Assembly (NCBI GenBank): GCA_049598145.1
Contig: JBMYNJ010000078.1
Span: 1-6,926, forward strand
Length of the DNA: 6,926 bases
DNA from: WTJH01 sp049598145
Lineage (GTDB): Bacteria; Bacteroidota; Bacteroidia; Flavobacteriales; Flavobacteriaceae
Reading direction: 5' to 3'
Part shown: positions 1-6,078 of the stretch, piece by piece
Layout of the letters: every line of letters begins with the position of its first letter
How positions within the stretch are numbered: position 1 is the first letter of the stretch
Translations under genes and position numbers: made by a program
The notes under the pieces: model-generated
Told to the model about the DNA's origin: nothing
The model's input: only the letters and a program-made list of their open reading frames with translations
Databases searched by the model: none

Positions 1-1
1 C

Positions 2-607
2 AATCCCACCAATTATTTAGCCCTTGGAGATAGTTATACGATTGGTGAAGGAGTAAACGCCTCCGAACGTTGGCCAGTACAGTTGATGGGAGACTTAAAA
101 GAAAGGGGTTATATGATGGATTCCCTTCAAATCATTGCCCGTACCGGCTGGACAACGGATGAGTTATTAATAGGGGCATTGGAAAGTTCTTTATTGTCTG
201 AATACGATTTGGTGACAGTAATGATTGGCGTAAATAATCAATTCCGAGGAAGAAGTCTAGAAAACTTTAGAGATGAGTTGTCTATTCTTTTAGAAAAGAG
301 CATTCAATACGCAGGGGGAGACCAAGAAAAAGTATTTGTTTTTTCCATTCCAGACTGGGGAGTTACCCCTTTTGCAGGAAGTCGTGATAAAGCGAAAATT
401 GCAAGTGAGATTGACGCGTTTAATGCGGAGATAATCCGACTTACTGGGGAATTGAATTTGCGCTACATAGACGTCACTGAGATTTCTCGTAAGGCAGCAC
501 AAGACAGCACGCTTTTGGCATCGGACGGTTTGCATCCCAGTGGCTTGATGTATTCCCAATGGGTGGATAAAATGGCCCCGATTATTTTCAAAGCAATTGA
601 TGAGTGA
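2..607 (+). CDS. SGNH/GDSL-family hydrolase, 5'-truncated (201 C-terminal residues)
   Basis: The reading frame is open from base 2, so the true start lies before the window; the internal ATG at 83 is not the start because the catalytic serine lies ahead of it. The SGNH blocks are visible in order. Block I is GDSYTIGEG with the nucleophile Ser codon at 32-34, block II is the Gly in ARTGWTTDELL, and block III is GVNNQ with the oxyanion Asn. Block V is SDGLHPSG, with catalytic Asp at 524-526 and His at 533-535. Such enzymes are Ser-His-Asp esterases, lipases or acyl/acetyl hydrolases, so the fold and chemistry are well supported. The substrate cannot be read from the sequence. Any signal peptide would be in the missing N-terminus; related Bacteroidota proteins are often short lipoproteins (from memory). 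The TGA stop overlaps the kynU start (ATGAGTGA, 600-607), which implies one transcript and translational coupling. Confidence 0.9.
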   Translation, partial: NPTNYLALGDSYTIGEGVNASERWPVQLMGDLKERGYMMDSLQIIARTGWTTDELLIGALESSLLSEYDLVTVMIGVNNQFRGRSLENFRDELSILLEKSIQYAGGDQEKVFVFSIPDWGVTPFAGSRDKAKIASEIDAFNAEIIRLTGELNLRYIDVTEISRKAAQDSTLLASDGLHPSGLMYSQWVDKMAPIIFKAIDE

Positions 608-1859
608 TTGGAAGCGTCGAGCTCAGCAGCTCGATGAACAAGATCCCCTTAAAGGATTTCGGGATCGTTTCTTGAATCGTACGGATGAGATTTATTTGGA
701 CGGAAATTCGCTGGGGAAACTGCCTCTTGGCGTTGCAGAAGATATTCAAGAAGCGGTACAGGATCAATGGGGACATGATCTCATACGATCTTGGAATAAC
801 TCTTGGTTGTCCAAAACAGAGCAACTGAAAGAGAAATTCGCACAACTACTCAATGCCTCATCAAAAGAAATAATTGTTGGAGAATCAACCTCGGTGCGGT
901 TGTATCAAATCACCCAAGCCTTGGTGAATGCCAAGCGATACCCCCCGCGGGTGGTTACCGACTCGCTCAACTTCCCTACCGATGTTTACATTTTGGATTC
1001 CATAAGTCAGCAAGCCTATGGAGCACCGCTCACACAAATTGAGTACCAAAAATCAATAGAGCCCGATTTGGACCAACTCCAGGCCAAAATGCAGTCGGAG
1101 CCTGGGATTTATTGTCTTAGTTTGGTGACCTATAAAAGCGGTTATGCCTACCCTATGCTGGAGCTTAACAAATTTGCGGAAGCACATAACAGTATTATTC
1201 TATGGGATCTGAGCCATGCCGTAGGAGTATTGGATATTGATTTTAAAGCAACACAGACCAAAATTGCATTTGGCTGTACCTATAAATATTTGAATGGAGG
1301 CCCAGGCTCTCCAGCCTTTTTATATGGGGCTACCGATTTGCTAGAGCAAATTGAAAACCCAATGGCAGGGTGGTTTGGACATGCGCGTCCGTTTGATTTT
1401 GGAAACACCTTCGAACCCGCAAAAGGAATACAAAAAATGGCAATAGGAACACCCTCGATGCTCTCTTTGATAGCTTTGGAAAAAGGGCTTGATATTACCT
1501 TGGAAGCGGGCCTTAAAGCGATTCGAAAAAAAAGTGTAGCACAAACAGCCTTTCTTTGGGAGTTAGTGAATTCTCGATTGACCTCTTTCGGAGTTGAGAT
1601 TGAATCACCAAAATCTTCTGATCACCGGGGGTCCCATCTATCGATTTCTCATTCGGAGGCTTGGCGGATCGCTCAGGCACTCCAAAAAGGAACCCCTGCA
1701 ATTATTCCCGATTTTCGACCAGATCGTTTTATCCGCCTTGGAATTGCTCCCCTTTATACTCGTTTTCAAGACTTGCTGGTAACCGTAGATCGTTTGGAAG
1801 TTATTTTAGATAAAAAGGAATACGTTATGTTTTCCACAAAAAAGCCTCAAGTCACCTAG
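600..1859 (+). CDS. kynU: Kynureninase (PLP-dependent L-kynurenine hydrolase)
   Basis: This 419-residue protein has the usual length for kynureninase (EC 3.7.1.3), a cytoplasmic homodimer. It hydrolyses L-kynurenine or 3-hydroxykynurenine to L-alanine plus anthranilate or 3-hydroxyanthranilate. Visible family blocks are YLDGNSLG near residue 32, the cofactor-stacking FPTD (Phe125, Asp128), WDLSH (Asp203, His206) and TYKYLNGGPG with Schiff-base Lys229 after Tyr228. GWFGH and the C-terminal GSHLS and APLYT follow. The Asp-His-Tyr-Lys spacing matches my recollection of human KYNU (Asp250/His253/Tyr275/Lys276). Overall wording resembles the Pseudomonas enzyme more than the human one. Arg100 sits in TSVRLY, where Asn is usual. 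I chose ATG at 600 over the adjacent TTG at 597; no Shine-Dalgarno is seen, and the start overlaps the preceding stop by 8 bases. No other kynurenine-pathway gene is in the window, so whether it serves NAD synthesis or tryptophan catabolism is undecided. Confidence 0.95.
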   Translation: MSDWKRRAQQLDEQDPLKGFRDRFLNRTDEIYLDGNSLGKLPLGVAEDIQEAVQDQWGHDLIRSWNNSWLSKTEQLKEKFAQLLNASSKEIIVGESTSVRLYQITQALVNAKRYPPRVVTDSLNFPTDVYILDSISQQAYGAPLTQIEYQKSIEPDLDQLQAKMQSEPGIYCLSLVTYKSGYAYPMLELNKFAEAHNSIILWDLSHAVGVLDIDFKATQTKIAFGCTYKYLNGGPGSPAFLYGATDLLEQIENPMAGWFGHARPFDFGNTFEPAKGIQKMAIGTPSMLSLIALEKGLDITLEAGLKAIRKKSVAQTAFLWELVNSRLTSFGVEIESPKSSDHRGSHLSISHSEAWRIAQALQKGTPAIIPDFRPDRFIRLGIAPLYTRFQDLLVTVDRLEVILDKKEYVMFSTKKPQVT

Positions 1860-1903
1860 CATCTAACAGATTAAGTTAGCAGATTTTCCTATTTTGCGAG
1901 ACT

Positions 1904-1911
1904 TAATTTTG
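1904..1911 (+). promoter_or_regulatory. Putative Bacteroidota -7 promoter box before the GH3 gene
   Basis: TAATTTTG matches the Bacteroidota -7 consensus TAnnTTTG exactly. No TTG lies 17-23 bases upstream, so the -33 element is weak or absent. Transcription would begin near 1916-1918, essentially on the first ATG (1917), which favours the ATG at 1938 as translation start with a leader of about 20 bases. Such short AT-rich motifs also arise by chance. Confidence 0.4.
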
Positions 1912-1916
1912 ACTTT

Positions 1917-4259
1917 ATGGATTTTAGACGTATAAAAATGCGCTCCCTTCTCTTCGGAGCCCTAGCTTTCAGTACAATTGCCTGTAATACCCCTTCTTCA
2001 GGAACCAAAGACAGCATTGATCAAAAAGTTTCGGAATTACTCAGTCAAATGACCTTAGAAGAAAAAGTAGGTCAGATGGCACAAATCAATTTGACGGTGA
2101 TTGCCAACGGACCTAATAAATGGGCTTCGTATGAACCGATGGCCTTAGACTCGGAAAGAGTCGCTAAAGCCATCAATCAATATCACGTAGGATCGGTATT
2201 GAACACGACCAATAACCGCGCTCGCACTCCTGAGGAGTGGAACGGGGTTATCAGTGAATTGCAAGAGTATGCTTCCAAAACACGTTTGGGAATTCCTATT
2301 GTGTATGGTTTGGATGGAATACACGGAGCGACTTACGTTGCGGGAGCAACAATGTTTCCTCAGCAAATTACGGTGGCGGCTAGTTGGAATCCCAAAAATG
2401 CCTTTGAAATGGCGCGTATCGCCGCATATGATACTAAAGCGAGTAGTGTACCATGGAATTTTTCACCCGTATTAGATTTAGGGTTGGATGCTCGATTTCC
2501 ACGACAATTTGAAACCTTTGGCGAGGATCCTTATCTGGCCTCTCAGTTGGGGGAGCAAGCTATTTTAGGGTATCAAGGCGCTGAAAACGATATCAGTACA
2601 CCGTATACACTTGCGGCCTGCATGAAACACTTCATGGGCTATCAAATTACGCGTACAGGAAAAGACCGTACTCCAGCCTATATTCCAGAACACCAATTGC
2701 GAGAAATTCACCTTCCTTCTTTCCAAAGAGCCATTGATGCAGGTGCCAAAACCATTATGATCAATTCTGGATTGATTAATTCATTACCAGTTCACGCTAA
2801 CAAGTATCTATTGACAACTTTGCTCCAAGAGGAGCTCGGATTTAAAGGGGTCATTTTGACTGACTGGGAAGACATCAATAAGCTTCACGATCGAGATAAG
2901 GTGGCCAGCACGCGCAAAGAAGCTATCAAAATGGCAATCAACGCAGGAATAGACATGTCTATGGTTCCTTACGATTATGAAGAGTTTTGCGAAGGGTTGG
3001 TTGCCCTAGTTAAGGAAAAACAAGTTTCGGAAGCCCGAATCGATCATGCTGTGACAAAAATCCTACGTCTGAAGTATGAACTCAATCTATTTGAAAAACC
3101 GTTGAGTGATCCTGCAGACTATCCTGATTTTGGTAGCGAAAAACACGAGCAGCTAGCCTATGATGCGGCAGCGGATGGAATTACATTACTTCAAAACAAC
3201 AAAAATATTTTGCCCTTAAGAAAAGGACAGAAAATTTTGGTCACAGGGCCTAATGCTAATAGCATGCGTACGTTGAACGGTGCTTGGACGTATTCATGGC
3301 AAGGCGAAAAAGCCGATTTTTTTGCAGGCAAATACAATACGATCTATGAAGCGGTTCGGAACAAATTTGGGTCTAAAAATGTTCGTTACATCCCTGGGGT
3401 TACTTATCCGATCAATGAAGACTATGATAAAGAACCGAAATACGAATACTATGATCAGAATAAAGATCGGTTTGAGCAAGCCATTCGGGCCGCACGGAAT
3501 GTGGATGTTGTTCTTTTGTGCGTAGGGGAAAACACCTATACCGAAAAGCCAGGAGACTTAAACGACTTGCAGCTTCACCCGCTACAATTAGAGTTTGCAC
3601 AGCGGATTATCAAATCAGGGACTCCTGTAGTTTTGGTTTTGAATGAAGGACGTCCACGTTTGATTACATCCATTGCCAATCAAGTTGATGGGATTATTCA
3701 AACCTATCTTCCAGGAAATCATGGTGGCGATGCTTTGGCAGATATTCTTTCTGGAGAAGTGAACCCTTCAGGGAAACTCCCCTATTCCTATCCTTTATTC
3801 CAAAATGCATTGACAAACTACAATTACAAGCCCTCCCAAATTCAAGACAACGCTCAAGGAGCCTATAACTATGTAGGAGTGGTTAAAAATCTTTTTGATT
3901 TTGGTCATGGATTGTCTTATACCACTTTTGAAACCTCTGAATTGAAGGTAAACGCAACACAAGTGGGCTCTTCGGATAGCTTAACCGTATCGGTTCAAGT
4001 AAAAAATACAGGAAAGGTCGCTGGGAAAGAAACAGTAATGTTATTTTCCAAAGACCATTATGCAAGTTTGAGTCCAGATATTAAGCGCTTACGCCGCTTT
4101 GAAAAAGTGAATTTGGATGCAGGAGAAACAAAAGAACTGACTTTTACCCTTCCAGTGCAGGAATTAGCATTTGTTAATGCCGATCTTGAAACAGTTGTAG
4201 AGGCTGGAACTTTTGATTTGATGATTGGTAATGAAAAGGTTGAAATCACCGTAGAATAA
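1917..4259 (+). CDS. Glycoside hydrolase family 3 beta-glucosidase/exo-glucanase, lipoprotein
   Basis: The 780-residue frame (773 if started at ATG 1938) has a lipoprotein signal: MRSLLF, a hydrophobic core, then TIAC with lipidated Cys23. The GH3 N-terminal barrel spans about residues 41-400. It has GLDGIHG (substrate-binding Asp133), ETFGEDPYL, KHF (Lys237-His238) and TDW with nucleophile Asp316. The GH3 C-terminal domain is about 420-660, with GENTYTEKPGD; Glu543 is the likely acid/base by analogy with barley exoglucanase ExoI. LPGNHGGDALADIL and FDFGHGLSYT close this domain, and a fibronectin III-like domain spans about 674-780. The enzyme should release terminal beta-linked glucose from oligosaccharides at the cell envelope. 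ExoI-like wording suggests beta-1,3/1,4-glucans, but linkage is inference. No acidic residues follow the Cys closely, so a surface-export signal is not obvious. It stands alone between its own probable promoter and a strong terminator, without SusC/SusD neighbours. Confidence 0.93.
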   Translation: MDFRRIKMRSLLFGALAFSTIACNTPSSGTKDSIDQKVSELLSQMTLEEKVGQMAQINLTVIANGPNKWASYEPMALDSERVAKAINQYHVGSVLNTTNNRARTPEEWNGVISELQEYASKTRLGIPIVYGLDGIHGATYVAGATMFPQQITVAASWNPKNAFEMARIAAYDTKASSVPWNFSPVLDLGLDARFPRQFETFGEDPYLASQLGEQAILGYQGAENDISTPYTLAACMKHFMGYQITRTGKDRTPAYIPEHQLREIHLPSFQRAIDAGAKTIMINSGLINSLPVHANKYLLTTLLQEELGFKGVILTDWEDINKLHDRDKVASTRKEAIKMAINAGIDMSMVPYDYEEFCEGLVALVKEKQVSEARIDHAVTKILRLKYELNLFEKPLSDPADYPDFGSEKHEQLAYDAAADGITLLQNNKNILPLRKGQKILVTGPNANSMRTLNGAWTYSWQGEKADFFAGKYNTIYEAVRNKFGSKNVRYIPGVTYPINEDYDKEPKYEYYDQNKDRFEQAIRAARNVDVVLLCVGENTYTEKPGDLNDLQLHPLQLEFAQRIIKSGTPVVLVLNEGRPRLITSIANQVDGIIQTYLPGNHGGDALADILSGEVNPSGKLPYSYPLFQNALTNYNYKPSQIQDNAQGAYNYVGVVKNLFDFGHGLSYTTFETSELKVNATQVGSSDSLTVSVQVKNTGKVAGKETVMLFSKDHYASLSPDIKRLRRFEKVNLDAGETKELTFTLPVQELAFVNADLETVVEAGTFDLMIGNEKVEITVE

Positions 4260-4289
4260 AACGGGCATTCGATCCATTCAAATAGACAC

Positions 4290-4330
4290 CCCCTTGCGCA
4301 AATTTTAGTTGAACGCAAGGGGTTTTTTTT
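4290..4330 (+). terminator. Strong intrinsic terminator after the GH3 gene
   Basis: CCCCTTGCG (4290-4298) pairs perfectly with CGCAAGGGG (4314-4322). CAA (4299-4301) can add pairing with TTG (4309-4311) across a two-base bulge. Eight T residues (4323-4330) follow directly. It lies 30 bases after the GH3 stop and ends that transcript. On the opposite strand no T-run follows the stem, so it is less likely to terminate the converging SOUL-family gene. Confidence 0.9.
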
Positions 4331-4353
4331 GGTTCTATAGTATCGCTATTTGC

Positions 4354-4935
4354 TTAGTCTTTCTTGGAATCCCGAAAGGCCTCTGGCAAGGACTCTTCCT
4401 TAACTTCAAACAAAACCTCATTTCGACGATTAAATACGGTTAGTGGGCTGTTATAGCCAAGTACTTTTAGAGGTCCTTGGGGATTAATATTGTTTGATTC
4501 CAGGATTTTTTCAAGCTGCCGGCGGTATTTTGCGGTTTTGCTAGCATTATTGTAGCCGCCAAATTCTAGAGCGACGAAAAAGCCAGCTCTGGCTTTATAA
4601 ACAACGACATCGGATCCAATTGGGGAAGGCGCCTTTTCGGACAGGTATTTTCTAGGGAGTACAAATTCCATCTGAGATCGCTCTGAATTTTGTTGCATAT
4701 ACACAGGAGTAGTCATGGCAATTTTAGTACTAGAAGCATTGCCTTTAGCGATATAGTTAAAAAGCTTTGAAAAATTCCCATTACTAGATAGGGGTCCTTC
4801 CGTTTTAGCTTTCATCACCTCCGGATAATAGCGAACTTCGGCATCATCCAATTGACCTAAGACCCTATAATTTTGCGTTTCGTATTCTTGAGCAAATAGC
4901 CCCATGGCACAGAGTAAATAAAAAATTGTTCGCAT
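4354..4935 (-). CDS. SOUL/heme-binding-protein family protein, exported
   Basis: The protein has 193 residues. A short Sec-type signal (MRTIFYLLCAMGLFAQ) probably ends near residue 15-16; Cys9 is too early and lacks a lipobox, so it is not a lipoprotein. Family marks are EVRYYPE (33-39), FSKLFNYIAKGN (55-66), the signature KIAMTTPV (71-78), MEFVLPRKY and FGGYNN. The C-terminal part contains GYNSPLTVFNRRNEVLFEV. Length fits the SOUL/HBP family, which adopts a beta-barrel that binds heme or other tetrapyrroles; function in bacteria is poorly defined. The whole protein contains no histidine, and its only cysteine is in the signal peptide, so the usual axial heme ligands are absent. A role in periplasmic heme or other hydrophobic-ligand binding is inference. 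It is transcribed convergently with the GH3 gene and divergently from the lipoprotein at 5018. The ATG at 4935 is chosen because the signal peptide begins there. Confidence 0.88.
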   Translation of the reverse strand: MRTIFYLLCAMGLFAQEYETQNYRVLGQLDDAEVRYYPEVMKAKTEGPLSSNGNFSKLFNYIAKGNASSTKIAMTTPVYMQQNSERSQMEFVLPRKYLSEKAPSPIGSDVVVYKARAGFFVALEFGGYNNASKTAKYRRQLEKILESNNINPQGPLKVLGYNSPLTVFNRRNEVLFEVKEESLPEAFRDSKKD

Positions 4936-4951
4936 ACATTAGCAAGGTCTT

Positions 4952-4981
4952 TAAAATTAAGAAAATCAGAATTGAAGTCAA
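4952..4981 (-). promoter_or_regulatory. Putative promoter of the SOUL-family gene
   Basis: Read on the - strand, TTG (4981-4979), a 19-base spacer and TAATTTTA (4959-4952) fit the Bacteroidota pattern TTG-N(17-23)-TAnnTTTG with one mismatch in the last box. The implied start of transcription lies roughly 10 bases before the ATG at 4935, giving a short leader. Confidence 0.4.
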
Positions 4982-5000
4982 GGCCGAAAGGGGGTTTTTG

Positions 5001-5008
5001 TACTTTTG
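5001..5008 (+). promoter_or_regulatory. Putative -7 promoter box of the lipoprotein gene at 5018
   Basis: TACTTTTG matches TAnnTTTG exactly and sits 9 bases before the chosen ATG. The nearest convincing TTG (4972-4974) is 26 bases upstream, longer than the usual 17-23, so the -33 element is doubtful. If used, the message would be nearly leaderless. Confidence 0.4.
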
Positions 5009-5017
5009 TTATGAGAA

Positions 5018-6004
5018 ATGAAAAAACTATATTTTTTTACAGTCTATTTGTTAATGGCGGCTTGTAGTAAAACAACTCTAATTCAGCCGAGCGATGATAT
5101 TGGTTCCACCATCATATCGAGAACCAATTATACCGATGGGTATGATGGAAGTATAAATATTCAATTCATTTCTTCGGACAACACAGCAAGTTTTTCCCAA
5201 CATTTACTAGAAGAACGGGACACCTTGCAGATCACGTATATCACCAAAACACAGAATTTTGACAGTTTGGTATGGGTTTTTCAAGGTGCTGAACCATTGA
5301 TGGAAACGGCCAATTCTTCCTATACTGTAAGCACCACGCAGTATCTTTCAGATGAGATTGAGGAGCAAACTGTCTATGGAGGGATAAAAACTACAATCCC
5401 TTACAGTATTACGATTCCTTATCGTGTTTTTGGAAAGTATGATGTATTCCATGGAGCTTCCAACAGACGTGCGGTAGAGAGTAAAGTAGAAAACGATTAC
5501 GTACAAATTTCCTACAAGGATGATCGTCAAAATTGGGAAGCTTGGGATTCTCCAGGCACTGTTGGATGGAAGTCTCCTCCAGCGGGGGATGGAGATTTTT
5601 CAATCTGTTTGGAAAGTTTAGTAGCATTTTACTCAAATTCCGAAGTAGTTCGTATCAAGAAGCCTTTTACCGGTTTCGGAGGGATTCGAAAAAAATTAAT
5701 TTTTGAATTCAAATACGACTTTCAAATTTTCCCCAACCAAGATAAGGGAAGTAGAAAGCTAGGGCTGGGTATGTTTCCCAGCAAAACGATTCCTACGGGT
5801 CTAACCTCGGAGGATATCCCAAATCTTTGGGAGGATGGTGATGCCGACCGAACAGAGTTCCGTCAAGTCGTTGTTGAATTGCCTCAAGTAGACTCTTTTA
5901 GCTTGGTATTCTCCAAATATTTGGGTGATATCGACGATGAAGGATTACCCATCTATCCATTTACGGTCTGCATTCGGAATTTGCGGATTGTCCCTGCCGA
6001 TTAA
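5018..6004 (+). CDS. Unrecognised lipoprotein, probably all-beta, possible PKD/Ig-like module
   Basis: I do not recognise this 328-residue protein. A clear lipoprotein signal is present: MKKLYFFTVYLLMAAC with lipobox MAAC and lipidated Cys16. Residues about 30-140 alternate beta-strand-like segments with Ser/Thr-rich turns. They include DSLVWVFQGAEPLMETANSS, reminiscent of PKD/Ig-like modules, and end near IPYRVFGKYDV. The remaining part (about 150-328) is rich in aromatic and acidic residues (NWEAWDSPGTVGW, GDGDFS, LWEDGDADRTEF) and ends in a strand-like VCIRNLRIVPAD. This overall look, two beta domains on a lipid anchor, is that of surface or periplasmic binding lipoproteins of Bacteroidota; carbohydrate binding is only a guess. 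No catalytic motif is visible. The ATG at 5018 is the start because the signal peptide begins there; the ATG at 5011 is in another frame. It may be co-transcribed with the serine hydrolase 74 bases downstream. Confidence 0.85.
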   Translation: MKKLYFFTVYLLMAACSKTTLIQPSDDIGSTIISRTNYTDGYDGSINIQFISSDNTASFSQHLLEERDTLQITYITKTQNFDSLVWVFQGAEPLMETANSSYTVSTTQYLSDEIEEQTVYGGIKTTIPYSITIPYRVFGKYDVFHGASNRRAVESKVENDYVQISYKDDRQNWEAWDSPGTVGWKSPPAGDGDFSICLESLVAFYSNSEVVRIKKPFTGFGGIRKKLIFEFKYDFQIFPNQDKGSRKLGLGMFPSKTIPTGLTSEDIPNLWEDGDADRTEFRQVVVELPQVDSFSLVFSKYLGDIDDEGLPIYPFTVCIRNLRIVPAD

Positions 6005-6016
6005 GTAAAATGGCTT

Positions 6017-6035
6017 CCTCTTGTTTGGGGTTTTT
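6017..6035 (+). terminator. Weak possible terminator after the lipoprotein gene
   Basis: CCTC (6017-6020) can pair with GGGG (6027-6030), including one G-U pair, around a six-base loop, and five T residues follow. The stem is only four pairs, so read-through into the next gene is likely even if it works. Confidence 0.2.
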
Positions 6036-6054
6036 CTATAGGGCTGTATTTTAG
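6025..6054 (+). promoter_or_regulatory. Possible promoter of the serine hydrolase gene
   Basis: TTG (6025-6027), a 19-base spacer and TATTTTAG (6047-6054) fit the Bacteroidota promoter pattern with one mismatch in TAnnTTTG. The implied leader before the ATG at 6079 is about 20 bases. It overlaps the weak hairpin at 6017-6035, and the evidence is slight. Confidence 0.25.
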
Positions 6055-6078
6055 TGAAGTTTTTTGATTCTGTTACTT

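Noticed and set aside
597..599. TTG as an alternative kynU start
   Set aside because: It adds a single residue directly before an ATG (600); the ATG is the simpler start.
1863..1879. CTAAC/GTTAG hairpin just after kynU, followed by T-containing sequence
   Set aside because: The stem has only five pairs, mostly A-T, with a seven-base loop and no uninterrupted T-run directly after it; too weak to call a terminator.
1917..4259. GH3 gene as part of a polysaccharide utilisation locus
   Set aside because: No SusC/SusD pair, regulator or other glycoside hydrolase is visible on either side, and the gene has its own probable promoter and terminator.
4972..4974. TTG as the -33 element for the + strand box at 5001-5008
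   Set aside because: The 26-base spacing exceeds the usual 17-23 bases, so it was not included in that promoter call.
5011..5067. Short 18-codon ORF starting at ATG 5011, overlapping the lipoprotein start in another frame
   Set aside because: It encodes no recognisable peptide and merely shadows the signal-peptide coding region; a leader-peptide role has no support beyond position.
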